Positions 9,473 through 17,587 of a DNA stretch of 64,000 nucleotides are shown here, in pieces. The DNA comes from Saccharothrix espanaensis DSM 44229 (lineage in GTDB: Bacteria; Actinomycetota; Actinomycetes; Mycobacteriales; Pseudonocardiaceae). Where the stretch lies: contig NC_019673.1 of the NCBI RefSeq assembly GCF_000328705.1, positions 5,952,001 through 6,016,000 of the forward strand. Reading direction: 5' to 3'. The notes below the pieces were generated by a model, which saw only the letters and a program-made list of their open reading frames with translations, ran no database searches and was not told where the DNA came from. Every line of letters begins with the position of its first letter. Position 1 is the first letter of the stretch. A program made the translations under genes and the position numbers.

Positions 9473-9562
9473 CGGCCCTCCCCTGCGACGATGCCGTCAG
9501 GTTATCGCCACGCGTCAGTCCTGGTCCTGGTTCGCCGCGGGCGGCCGTGCTGGAGTCGGGAC

Positions 9563-10402
9563 ATGAGCCTCGACCTCGGCCTGCTCGGCGCCCACCTGCG
9601 CGAGCACGAAGCAGACCCGCGAGCCGCAGCGGAACTCGAGCGAGCCGGCTACGGCACGCTTTGGCTGGACGCCTCGCCACCTGCCGACCTCGTCTTCGTG
9701 GAGCAGCTGCTCGACGCGACCACCCGGCTGGTCGTGGGAACGAGCGTGGTGAACGTCTGGACCGCCGACGCGGAGACCGTAGCCGCCTCCTACCACCGGA
9801 TCGAGGCCCGGCACCCCGGCCGGTTCCTGCTCGGCGTCGGGGTCGGGCACCGCGAGGTTCACACCGAGTACACCTCGCCGTACGCCAAGCTGGTGTCCTA
9901 CCTGGACCAGCTCGCCCAGGCGGGAGTTCCGGCCGGCCGCACGGTGGTGGCCGCGCTCGGGCCGAAGATGCTGCGCCTGGCCCGCGACCGCACCGCCGGG
10001 GCCGTTCCGTGCATGGTGCCTCCCGAGCACACCCGGCGGGCGCGCTCGATCCTCGGCGTGGGCAAGCTGCTGCTGCCCGGACATTTCGCCCTTGTCGAGC
10101 CGGACCTCGGCCGGGCCCGTGCGATCGCCCGGTCCGCACCGCCCGGAACCGCGCTGGGCGTCACCAACTACGCGGCCAACCTCCAGCGGCTCGACTTCAC
10201 CGAAGACGACCTTTCCCACGCCGGTAGCGACCGTCTCATCGACGCGCTCGTCGCCCACGGCGACCCGGCCACCGTCGCGACGCGGCTACTGGCCCACCGG
10301 GACGCCGGCGCGGACCACGTCGGCGTCTACCCGCTCGGCGACGACCTGATCGCGACGCTCCGCACGGTCGCCGAAGCGGTGCACACCGCCAAGGCCGGGT
10401 GA
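9563..10402 (+). CDS. LLM-class F420-dependent oxidoreductase (TIGR03620-like)
   Basis: The roughly 279-residue protein begins MSLDLGLLGAHL and shows luciferase-like TIM-barrel features: GYGTLWLD, TRLVVGTSVVNVW, HPGRFLLGVGVGH and a C-terminal GADHVGVYPLG. This matches the actinobacterial TIGR03620 group, which is predicted to use coenzyme F420 rather than FMN; the cofactor is inferred from the family. ATG 9563 was chosen because the frame upstream has no family similarity and GGAGTCGGG lies just before it. It is divergent from the LysR gene and probably its target. Substrate unknown. Confidence 0.86.
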   Translation: MSLDLGLLGAHLREHEADPRAAAELERAGYGTLWLDASPPADLVFVEQLLDATTRLVVGTSVVNVWTADAETVAASYHRIEARHPGRFLLGVGVGHREVHTEYTSPYAKLVSYLDQLAQAGVPAGRTVVAALGPKMLRLARDRTAGAVPCMVPPEHTRRARSILGVGKLLLPGHFALVEPDLGRARAIARSAPPGTALGVTNYAANLQRLDFTEDDLSHAGSDRLIDALVAHGDPATVATRLLAHRDAGADHVGVYPLGDDLIATLRTVAEAVHTAKAG

Positions 10403-10615
10403 TCGGTCAGCGGACCGAGAGATGTCCGGACTTCCCAGTCGGACGTGCCGTCGGCGCGTCGACGGCCCGACCCGAGCGGAACCTGATCGCCATCGTCGCG
10501 CAGGCGGCTGCGTCCGGAGTGGTCGTGGTTGGACAGAATGCGGTTTCGGCGACGTATACGGCACAGGTCCTTCGCCTCTCTACCGCCGGACTGCCGCTGT
10601 GCGTCGTTCGCAGGG

Positions 10616-11584
10616 TCAGCCGGTGAGGATCACCTTGCCCCGGCGGCCAGGTTGGCGAACGTGGTCCAGTGCCGTGGCGACGTCGGCCAGGTCGTAGGTC
10701 GCGGCGACGGGTGCCGCGAAGTCCGGTGTGGACAGTAGCTCGACGGCGTGCTTGGAGAGTTCGGCGAGCACCTCGGCGGTCTGCTTGGAAACGATGTGAG
10801 GCAGCCAGAATCCTCGGACTGTGATGCTGCGGAACACCAGGGTGTGCGGTGTGAGGGCGAGTGTGCCGCCGTCGAACATGCCGAGCACGACGGCCTGTCC
10901 TCCGTCGCGCAGGCACTGGATCGCGGCGGTGCCGAGTTCTCCGCCGACGGCGTCGAGCGTCGCGTGGACGCCTTCGCCGCCGGTGACCTCGCGCACGCGG
11001 GCGACCAGGTCTTCGACGGCGGTGTTGATCACGGCGGCGGCTCCCGCGCGGGTCAGGTCGTCGTCGTGGCCCCGGTTGCGGACTACGCACACGCATCGGA
11101 CGCCGGTGCGGTACGCCAGGTGCAGCACCATCCGGGACAGCGCGGAGCCGGCAGCGGTGATCAGCAGCCAGTCGCCGTCGCGCAGCGCGAGTTCGCGGGT
11201 CAGCAGGAGCGCTGTGAGGGGGTTGACGGTGAGCTGGCAGGCTGCGGAGTCGGCGAGCCGGTCGGGTACCGGGACGACGTCCGCCGCCGGTACCGCGACA
11301 TACTCCTGCCAGGTGCCCTGCGCGGCCACGGCCACGCGTTGCCCGACGGCCGGACCGCCGGTCGTGGTCTCCTCGACGGTGCCGACGCCCTCGAACCCCG
11401 GCACGGCGGGCAGGGTGGGGCGGCGGCCGTAGCGGCCCTCGATGAACAGTTCGTCGGACGGGTTGACCGGGCGCGCTGTCATCCGCACCAGGAGTTCTCC
11501 GGCGCCGGGTCGGGGGCGGGGGCGGTCTGCCAGGGTGACGACGTCGGGGGCGGGTCCGTGTCGGGAGAAGACGACGCTGCGCAC
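10616..11584 (-). CDS. Medium-chain (MDR) zinc-free reductase, MECR/quinone-reductase-like
   Basis: The 322-residue protein is an MDR-superfamily oxidoreductase. An N-terminal GroES-like domain (ARPVNPSDELFIEGRYGRR, PAVPGFEGVGTV) is followed by a Rossmann domain (DWLLITAAGSALSRMVLHLA) and ends RRGKVILTG. Structural-zinc cysteines are absent. The PVNPSD...GRYG pattern resembles NADPH-dependent 2-enoyl thioester reductases and quinone reductases. The GTG start at 11584 follows the HisF-like stop with only three bases between, so it is the last gene of the four-gene operon. The likely role is reduction of an enoyl or quinone-like intermediate, by inference. Confidence 0.85.
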   Translation of the reverse strand: MRSVVFSRHGPAPDVVTLADRPRPRPGAGELLVRMTARPVNPSDELFIEGRYGRRPTLPAVPGFEGVGTVEETTTGGPAVGQRVAVAAQGTWQEYVAVPAADVVPVPDRLADSAACQLTVNPLTALLLTRELALRDGDWLLITAAGSALSRMVLHLAYRTGVRCVCVVRNRGHDDDLTRAGAAAVINTAVEDLVARVREVTGGEGVHATLDAVGGELGTAAIQCLRDGGQAVVLGMFDGGTLALTPHTLVFRSITVRGFWLPHIVSKQTAEVLAELSKHAVELLSTPDFAAPVAATYDLADVATALDHVRQPGRRGKVILTG

Positions 11585-11587
11585 GGG

Positions 11588-12361
11588 TCACCGCCCGTCC
11601 GGCGGCGGGTTGCGGCGGATGTCGTCGAGGGTGACCGCGCCGGAGTGCAGCATCTTGTTGGCCAGCACGTAGGACGCGCCGCCTTCGGTGATCCCCTGGT
11701 GCAGGTCCCGCACGGTGCGGGCGCCGCCGGAGGCGATCACGGGGATCGAGAGGGCTTCGACCAGGGCGCGGGTGAGGGCGTGGTCGAAGCCGCGCCCGGT
11801 GCCCTCCCGGTCGGCGCAGTTGGCGATCACCGCCCCGCACCCGAGGTCGCGCAACGTCCGCCCGAACGTGAGGGCGTCGATCCCGGTCGCCTCGTCGCCG
11901 CCGTCGACGTAGACCGTCCAGCCGTCCTGCCCGCCGCGCCGGTAGCGGGCGTTGACCACGCCCACCAGCCGGTCGGAACCGAAGCGCGCGGCGATGGCCG
12001 AGACCGTGTCCGGGTCGTCGACGGCGCTCGTGCTGACCGACACCGACGCGGCCCCGGCGTCCAGCAGCTTCGCGCAGTCCTCGACCGAGGGGACGCGGCC
12101 GTCGTGCAGCGACACCATGACCTCGACCAGGGGTGCCGCGCCGGCGACGACCCGCTGCGCTTCACCGACCCGCTCCCAGGTGTCCACCACGTCGACCAAG
12201 ACCCGCCGCACGCCCGCTCCGGCGTAGTGCGCGATCAGTTCGACCGGGTCCCACCGGTCCCGGAGGCCGGGGACGCCGCTGGCTTCCGTGGAGCGCTCGT
12301 CCGACACGTCGACGCACGGGATGAGCACGTCGACCAGGGTCGGGGGGTCGGTGACTGGCAT
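11588..12361 (-). CDS. Divergent HisF-like (beta/alpha)8 barrel protein
   Basis: The 257-residue protein aligns by eye with the imidazole glycerol phosphate synthase cyclase subunit. It keeps IPCVDV near residue 14 (the HisF Asp11 position), WDPVELI, CADREGTGRGFD and the phosphate-site motif IPVIASGGA. Several hallmarks differ: the usual TVGGGI strand is replaced by MVSLHDG, and the catalytic Asp130 position (AIDAKR in typical HisF) reads VVNARYR, an Asn. It is probably not the histidine-pathway enzyme, as no his gene is near. It sits between a FAD amine oxidase and an MDR reductase, which suggests recruitment of the barrel to a specialised pathway. It could also be a degenerate HisF. ATG start with 31 bases to the upstream gene. 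Confidence 0.83.
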   Translation of the reverse strand: MPVTDPPTLVDVLIPCVDVSDERSTEASGVPGLRDRWDPVELIAHYAGAGVRRVLVDVVDTWERVGEAQRVVAGAAPLVEVMVSLHDGRVPSVEDCAKLLDAGAASVSVSTSAVDDPDTVSAIAARFGSDRLVGVVNARYRRGGQDGWTVYVDGGDEATGIDALTFGRTLRDLGCGAVIANCADREGTGRGFDHALTRALVEALSIPVIASGGARTVRDLHQGITEGGASYVLANKMLHSGAVTLDDIRRNPPPDGR

Positions 12362-12392
12362 GGCGTCCTCCCAGGGGTCACGGCGTGGGGTG

Positions 12393-13625
12393 TCACGGTG
12401 CGGGCAGGTGTCGCAGGCGGGCGCTGCCCGGGGTGATCCGGCGGGCCACTGCGGCGGCCGAGGCGATCGCGCTTTCCTGGTCGCCCAGTCCGGTGGTGTA
12501 GTGGCCGGCGAAGTGCAGACCTTCGCGGCCCTGCAACGCCGCCAGCGCGCGTTGTGCGTCGACCAGGTCGGTCGTGGGTGTCAACGCGTGGAAGGTGCTC
12601 GTCGCGAGGACGCGGCGCGGCTGGGCGGAGCGGTGGGTGATCTGGCTCTTGAAGACGTCGACCCCGTGCGAAGGGCCGTACCAGAAGCTCGATTCGGCCC
12701 AGCCGTCGTGGCTGATCAGGTTGTACGTCGACCACAGGTCGCGGTCGCCCGGCAGGTAGGCGGGGTCGAGGTGCAGGGCGTAGCGCACCGGCCGGTAGGC
12801 GAATCGGCGCAGCACGTGCCACGGTGCGCCGGGGCCGGTCATCGACGCGGGGAGCAGGCGCGCCGCTGTCGGCGGTGGCACGGTGAGCACCAGCTGCTCT
12901 ACTACGCGGTGGTGGCCCTCGGTGTCGATGAGTGCGTAGCCGTCGGCGGTGCGTTCGACGCGGTCGACTCCCGCCCCGGTCCTGACCTCGGTGGTGGTCA
13001 GCCGCGCGGCCAGCGCCCAGGCGAGGCTTTCCATGCCGCCGCGCAACACGCGCACCGTCGACGGCTCGTCGTTCGCGACGCTCGACAGGTAGGTCAGGAC
13101 CACGTGGGCGGGCAGCCCGACGACCTGGGCCACCGGGCACGCGAACAACGCGGCGGGCAGCGCGGACAACACGTGGTCACGCACCGCCGGCGGCGGCGAC
13201 AGCGACTCCACCACAGCGCCGAACGGGACGTCCCGGTCCGGCAGGTCCGGCACACTGTCCAGGAACGACCGCGTCTGCTCCCACAGCGGCCCGCGACCCA
13301 CGTGCGCCGGCCGTCCGGGACAGTCGTCCACCAGCAGCGCGTTCCCGTCCATCGAGAAGGTGTGGGAGGACGGGACGTCGATCAGCTGGTGCGCGTCGAT
13401 GCCGACGGCGGCCATCAGGGCGGCGTGCGCGGAGGAGTCGTCCGCCGCGATCTCCTGGGTGCCCAGGTCGAACACCCCGAGCACGTTCTCGACGCACCCC
13501 GCCGCGGAGCGCGCGTTCCCCCCGATCCGGGAGCGGGCCTCCAGCAGCACCGCGGTGCACTCCTGGTCCACCAGCCAGGCGGTGACCAGACCGGAAATTC
13601 CCGCGCCGACGATGCCGACCCGCAT
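12393..13625 (-). CDS. FAD-dependent amine oxidase/phytoene-desaturase-like protein
   Basis: The 410-residue protein opens with a dinucleotide-binding motif, VGIVGAGISGLVTAWL, then EARSRIGGNA, typical of NAD(P)-binding/FAD amine oxidases and desaturases. It closes with the second FAD motif, GLHFAGHYTTGLGDQESAIASA. The middle carries VRVLRGGMESLAWALAARL, as in related FAD oxidases. The ATG at 13625 has a strong GAGGAGG site. It lies 27 bases after the heme-oxygenase-fold gene and 31 bases before the HisF-like gene, in the same operon. Expected chemistry is oxidation of an amine or C-C bond of a small-molecule intermediate; the substrate is unknown. Confidence 0.88.
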   Translation of the reverse strand: MRVGIVGAGISGLVTAWLVDQECTAVLLEARSRIGGNARSAAGCVENVLGVFDLGTQEIAADDSSAHAALMAAVGIDAHQLIDVPSSHTFSMDGNALLVDDCPGRPAHVGRGPLWEQTRSFLDSVPDLPDRDVPFGAVVESLSPPPAVRDHVLSALPAALFACPVAQVVGLPAHVVLTYLSSVANDEPSTVRVLRGGMESLAWALAARLTTTEVRTGAGVDRVERTADGYALIDTEGHHRVVEQLVLTVPPPTAARLLPASMTGPGAPWHVLRRFAYRPVRYALHLDPAYLPGDRDLWSTYNLISHDGWAESSFWYGPSHGVDVFKSQITHRSAQPRRVLATSTFHALTPTTDLVDAQRALAALQGREGLHFAGHYTTGLGDQESAIASAAAVARRITPGSARLRHLPAP

Positions 13626-13652
13626 GACGACCTCCTCACGCCCGTGGGACGG

Positions 13653-14315
13653 TCACGACCAGGCTTCGGCGGCGGCGCGCCAGAACAGGCCGATGTTGGC
13701 TTCGAGCAGCCGAGCCGAGAAGGCGGCTTCGTCGGGATCGTCGCCGCGGCGCAGGCCGTCGTCCGCGGTCTCCAGCGCCAGCGCGAGCAGGTCTTCCGAC
13801 GCCGTCCCGTCGTAGTAGTCGAAGAACTCGTCCGGCGCGGTGACAGCCGACTCGCGCACGCCGGCGGTGATCGCCACGCAGTCCGGGAAGTAGACGGTCA
13901 TGTCGGTGTGCAGCGCCAGGGCGAGCGACGCCTGGCTGCCCGTCACCGCGATCCACGACAGGCAGCCGCCGAACGCGTAGATCGTCGGGTCCGGCACCCG
14001 GCGTCGCAGTTCGGCGTCGCCGAGCCCGAGGGCGCGGGCGCACGCGACGAGCTTGGGCGTGGCGTTGGTGACCAGTTCGGTGATCTGCGTGAAGAACGCC
14101 GTCGCCGGCGGGTGCGGGTACTTCGCCAGCCCCACCCCGTAGGCCACCAGTTCCGCTTGGTGCGCCTGTAGTTCCGTCAGGACCAGTCCGCGCAGGTCGG
14201 CCGCGGTGAGGCTGCCGTCGTTCAGCTTGTCCAGGACCGCGTTGGCGACGGGTTCGTCGTGGCGCAGTGTGGCGAGCCGGCCGGCGAGGTCCGCTGCTTC
14301 GGTGTGCACTGTCAT
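13653..14315 (-). CDS. Heme-oxygenase-fold (TenA/PqqC-like) protein
   Basis: The 220-residue protein is mostly helical. Features recall the TenA/PqqC/heme-oxygenase-like superfamily: ELQAHQAELVAYGVGL near residue 50, SLALALHTDM and a C-terminal EAAFSARLLEANIGLFW helix. Some members of this fold are diiron oxygenases in natural-product pathways, others are thiaminases; I cannot fix the ligand set here. The frame stays open upstream through an NRPS fragment, but ATG 14315 has a GAGGAG site 9 bases upstream and marks the true start. It heads the operon with the FAD oxidase, HisF-like barrel and MDR reductase. Confidence 0.7.
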   Translation of the reverse strand: MTVHTEAADLAGRLATLRHDEPVANAVLDKLNDGSLTAADLRGLVLTELQAHQAELVAYGVGLAKYPHPPATAFFTQITELVTNATPKLVACARALGLGDAELRRRVPDPTIYAFGGCLSWIAVTGSQASLALALHTDMTVYFPDCVAITAGVRESAVTAPDEFFDYYDGTASEDLLALALETADDGLRRGDDPDEAAFSARLLEANIGLFWRAAAEAWS

Positions 14316-14419
14316 GGTGGACTCCTCGATGGGGTGGTGGCGCATCGACGTCGCCGGGTCATTCCTCGGGGCCTCGACGGGTGCCGGGGACCGCCCAGTG
14401 GGTCCGCAGGAGAGGATCG

Positions 14420-14888
14420 ACCCGGGCTGCGGTCCGGGCCCTTTTGGCGTGCCAATCGAGCCGGAGGTGAACATGACGTAGGCCAAGTCGCTCGCGGACA
14501 GTTCCGGAATCGGTGCCGAAGCTTCGGCCACGGTCTCAGCGGCGTCCGCCAAGGCGAGGCAGGGTGGCAGCGGGTCGCCGTCGACCGATCGTTCCCACCC
14601 CACCGCGACGGAATCGCCCACCCGAACCCCCTTCGCGGCGAGCACCGCGGCCAGGGCCTCCATTCGGCGGCGGACCTGGTCATAGCTCAGCAAGTCAGCG
14701 TCCTGCGGGGACAGCGCGATCGCTTCGGGGGTCGCCCGAGCCTGTTCCAGGAACAACTCGTGGACGAGCGCATCCCGCGGGTAGTCCAGGACCGTTGCAT
14801 TCCACTCCCGACCCCGACCCAGGTGCGCTGCCCGCTGCGATTCACGCCCGGCCACGACAGAACCCCCCATCAGGCCCGGGCACGGCAC
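14420..14888 (-). pseudogene. Truncated NRPS adenylation-domain remnant
   Basis: Read on the minus strand in the same frame as the downstream heme-oxygenase-fold gene. The stretch opens with the NRPS linker and A-domain start (GREWNATVLDYPRDALVHEL, then EQARATPEAIAL, LLSYDQVRRRMEALAAVL) and reaches the A3 core LAYVMFTSGSIGTPKG. About 60-70 residues expected between VGVCLERS-type and A3 motifs are missing: GWERSVD jumps to PLPPCLALADAAE. After A3 the homology stops within ten residues. With no A4-A10 motifs it cannot activate an amino acid. It is most likely the relic of a peptide-synthetase gene that once headed this cluster. Confidence 0.78.
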
Positions 14889-15353
14889 GGCCCGCTTGGA
14901 AAGACCCCGTCAAGGCGGATTTTCGAATTAGACAAACATTTGCCAAGAATATATCCCGATCCACCGGCGGCCTCAATCAACCGTTCGGGTGCCGACCCGG
15001 TCCGTTGGGCCCACGGGGCGAATTCCCGCCAGCCGACCCGTCCGGCTGACGTCCATCCGGTCATTCTTGCGTATTTTATGCGGGGCGGACTATTCCGCCG
15101 CGATCGGCCAGGTGGCTCAAACGTGGCGGGCGGCAGCACCGCGGTCCGGGCAGAAGGGGATCTGACGGACCGAACCGGTCGATCGCTCCGTCGGCATCGT
15201 CCGCTTACCCCGCGCCGTTTCGGGGTATCACCGCGCCAACGGAGGTGCCGCGCCGGTCGGGAGAGACCGTCGGCGAGGGTGCCTCACCGCTCCGCGAGCG
15301 AACGATCGCGGTCGTGGAGCGGAACATCTCCGCTGGAGTGAGAGGACACATCG
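14889..15353. other. Intergenic region with AT-rich islands
   Basis: No gene is supported. Two patches are clearly AT-richer than their surroundings: about 14918-14962 (TTTCGAATTAGACAAACATT, then AAGAATATATCC) and about 15062-15082 (CATTCTTGCGTATTTTATG). They are plausible promoter sites for the minus-strand NRPS remnant/operon and the plus-strand repeat protein. AGAGGAC just before 15354 is the ribosome site of the latter. Confidence 0.4.
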
Positions 15354-15803
15354 ATGAGCGGCAAGGGCGTTCCGGGAAACCCGGCCGGGTTGCGGTCCGA
15401 CGTCGAGAAGGCTCCGGAAAAGGCCAAGGAGAAGGCCGGCGAAGCCGCTGATCGGGCCGGCACCGCCGCCGGGCAGGCAGCCGCGAAGACGCAGGGCGTC
15501 GCGGGTGAGGTGGCGGCCAAGGCCCAGGGGGTCGCCGGCGAGGTCGCGGCGAAGACGCAGGCTGTTGCGGGTGACGTGGCGGCGAAGACGCAGGCCGTGG
15601 CGGGTGAGGCCGCGGCGAAGGCTTCCGCGGTCGCGAGTCAGGTGGCCGGGCGGGCCGACCAGGCCGTCGACGCGCTGCCGCCGTCCGTGCGGGAGAAGGT
15701 CGTGCTCGCCAAGGAACAGGCGCGCAAGCACCCCGCGCTGGTGTGGGGCGGCGCAGCGGCGGCCCTGCTGGTGGTGTGGCGGTTCGTCCGCCGGGGGCGG
15801 TGA
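15354..15803 (+). CDS. LEA/apolipoprotein-like 11-residue-repeat protein with C-terminal membrane helix
   Basis: The 149-residue protein has a charged Ala/Lys-rich body with five near-perfect 11-residue repeats of the form AAKTQGVAGEV (about residues 43-98). It ends in one hydrophobic helix (ALVWGGAAAALLVVW) and a basic tail, WRFVRRGR. The 11-mer periodicity gives a long amphipathic helix like group 3 LEA proteins or apolipoprotein helices, and could lie on a membrane or shield proteins during stress. The ATG has an AGAGGA site. It stands alone and is followed by a hairpin terminator. The function is inferred from repeat geometry only. Confidence 0.72.
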   Translation: MSGKGVPGNPAGLRSDVEKAPEKAKEKAGEAADRAGTAAGQAAAKTQGVAGEVAAKAQGVAGEVAAKTQAVAGDVAAKTQAVAGEAAAKASAVASQVAGRADQAVDALPPSVREKVVLAKEQARKHPALVWGGAAAALLVVWRFVRRGR

Positions 15804-15840
15804 CGACCCGGGCCTCGACGGGCCCTTCAGCCTGACCTTC

Positions 15841-15872
15841 GCGCCGCCCGCCCCCTCGGGGACGGGCGGCGC
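15841..15872 (+). terminator. GC-rich hairpin after repeat protein gene
   Basis: A 10-bp perfect stem (GCGCCGCCCG pairing with CGGGCGGCGC) encloses a further short GC stem and loop, 38 bases after the stop of the 11-mer repeat gene. No clear U-tract follows, which is common in actinobacteria. Confidence 0.55.
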
Positions 15873-16250
15873 GCGCGTAGCCGGCCCGGTCGCCCACGAA
15901 GAGCGCCCGACCAGGAGCAAGACCGGACCGGAAGAGTCCCGGTTCGCCCGTCCCCCACTACCGGGTCGAACGGCAACCTGGTCGTGCCGATGGGACCGCC
16001 CGGCACGCGTACACGATCGGGTGCACGGTGAGCACTTCCCGCGGTCCGGTGAGCGTGAGCGGGCGCGGTCGAGGGGTCGAGATCGCCCTGCCACGGCGGG
16101 ACGGGCCTGGTGAGCGCGGCGATCGCCAGTCGTCGGCCCGGCCGACGCGAACGACTGCGGCTCAGGCGCACTGCGGGGGCGGATGGTTCGGTCGACGACG
16201 TATCGGGGATTCTGGTGGTCGAGGCGACTGGAGCAGACGGTGATGGCGAC
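15873..16250. other. Intergenic region, no gene supported
   Basis: The HATPase frame is open from GTG 16110, but residues before 16251 are low-complexity Arg-rich sequence with no family similarity. I treat the stretch as a leader. No clear promoter motif stands out. Confidence 0.35.
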
Positions 16251-16670
16251 GTGAACCCCGCAGGCGAGAACCTGCCCGAGCACCGCGGGCCGGTTCTGGA
16301 ACTCGGTGACCGGCCACCGATGAACGCGGTTCGCCGATGGACCGAACGGGCCGTGCCGCACGTGGTGGGCGAGTCGCTCGAAGACCTGCTGTTGCTGGTG
16401 ACCGAACTGGTCAGCAACGCCTACGACCACGGGCGCCGGCCGGGGCGACTGCGCTTGCTGGACTCCTGCGACCAACTCCGGGTCGAAGTCGACGACGGTT
16501 GCCCGGAGCCGCCGGTGCCGGGCCGGTCGCGCATCGCCGACAGCAGGGGCCGGGGGTTGCTGCTGGTCGCTGCGCTGTCCAGCGCTTGGGGGCACACCGG
16601 ACGAGTCGGTGGGGGCAAAACCGTGTGGGCGGACCTGCCCCTTCCCGACTTCACGGGCGAAGCGCGCTGA
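16251..16670 (+). CDS. Anti-sigma-factor-type HATPase (RsbW/SpoIIAB-like)
   Basis: The product is about 139 residues from GTG 16251. It is a GHKL ATPase of the actinobacterial anti-sigma regulator type: LLLLVTELVSNAYDHG is the N box with the Mg-binding Asn, VEVDDGCPEPP corresponds to the G1 box, and RGRGLLLVAAL to G2. Such kinases bind a sigma factor or phosphorylate a STAS antagonist. A longer start (GTG 16110) is possible but unsupported. It is convergent with a STAS antagonist gene 40 bases away, so the two probably form a partner-switching pair. Its target sigma factor is not in view. Confidence 0.8.
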   Translation: MNPAGENLPEHRGPVLELGDRPPMNAVRRWTERAVPHVVGESLEDLLLLVTELVSNAYDHGRRPGRLRLLDSCDQLRVEVDDGCPEPPVPGRSRIADSRGRGLLLVAALSSAWGHTGRVGGGKTVWADLPLPDFTGEAR

Positions 16671-16710
16671 CCGGCCTCGCCTGGCGCACGAAGGGTGCAC
16701 CTGAGGGGAA

Positions 16711-17085
16711 CTAGCGGTTCGTGTCCTGGCGTGCGGCGGTGAGGGCGTCCTCGACGCTGTCGTGAATCGGGAACAGCTCGTCCATCGCGGTGACGCGCAG
16801 CGCGTGCCGAACCTGCCTGCTCGCCGCCAACCGCACGACGCACGCCGGGCCGTCCGCGTTGTGCTGACGCAGGTGCGCCAGCACGGCGATCCCGGACGAG
16901 GCGAAGAAGGTCACGTCGACCAGATCGAGGACCAACGCCGCGGGTGCCCCGTCGAGGATCTTCACGCCCGACTCCCGCAACGGGTCGCTGTTGGACATGT
17001 CGATCTCGCCCGCAACCCGCAACACCGTCACCTCGTCCACCACGTCCACGCGCATGCCGGGCAGCGGATTCGTTCCATCACTCAT
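16711..17085 (-). CDS. STAS-domain anti-sigma factor antagonist (RsbV/SpoIIAA-like)
   Basis: The 124-residue protein shows the STAS pattern VTVLRVAGEIDMSNSDPLRE, then LVLDLVDVTFFASSGIAVL, where the Ser-Ser of FASSGI is the usual phosphorylation site. Family members are dephosphorylated by SpoIIE phosphatases, then bind an HATPase anti-sigma factor and free the sigma factor. The ATG at 17085 has AGGAAGG about 8 bases upstream; the frame upstream is unrelated. It is convergent with the HATPase gene at 16251, its likely partner. The SpoIIE phosphatase at 24504 could act on it, but that is inference. Confidence 0.9.
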   Translation of the reverse strand: MSDGTNPLPGMRVDVVDEVTVLRVAGEIDMSNSDPLRESGVKILDGAPAALVLDLVDVTFFASSGIAVLAHLRQHNADGPACVVRLAASRQVRHALRVTAMDELFPIHDSVEDALTAARQDTNR

Positions 17086-17587
17086 GTCCCGATCCTTCCT
17101 CAGTCCGCCGCCGGAAATCCGGGACGTGTGCCTCTGTTGTCCCGCTGCGGGCGGCCTCCCCGATCGTCGTGCCGCGTGTCTAGAGTCGCGCATCAGCGGA
17201 GGCACAGCAGCGCAGCCCCCTTGGGAACGGCATCCGGCAGGGTGCCGTCGTCACGGGAAGGCCCTCCGGTGTTCGAGGACGATCTGCACTTGGCGCGGGC
17301 ACTGACCGCCACACGCTACCGTCCATTGTGGACGATCTGCACCACAGCCAGTCCGACACCGACGACGACACCTGCGTCGTCGGACTCCAACCACCTGAGA
17401 CATCGAGACATCGCTCCCCGCCAGGCCGGCATCCACTCGTGCCGCAACCGTTCACGGCACCGACGTCGAACAGGTCGGCCGCCGACAGCGCAACCCTGAC
17501 TCCAGCCACGGGTTCTGCGCAACGCCTGGTGGATGCGGTCCCACGCTGATCACGTCGAGCCGACTCGACCGCCACTAGAGTGCCCAC
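17086..17587. other. Intergenic region, no gene supported
   Basis: About 500 bases between the STAS gene (minus) and a membrane-anchored protein (plus). Several frames stay open by GC bias only. It should hold the promoters of both divergent genes. I see no hairpin, repeat or RNA gene. Confidence 0.35.

Noticed and set aside
10403..10615. Possible 75-residue gene between the F420-type enzyme and the reductase
   Set aside because: No ribosome site, no motif, and it overlaps the end of the convergent reductase gene.
15481..15640. CRISPR-like tandem repeats
   Set aside because: The 33-base units are in frame, imperfect and without spacers; they encode 11-residue protein repeats.
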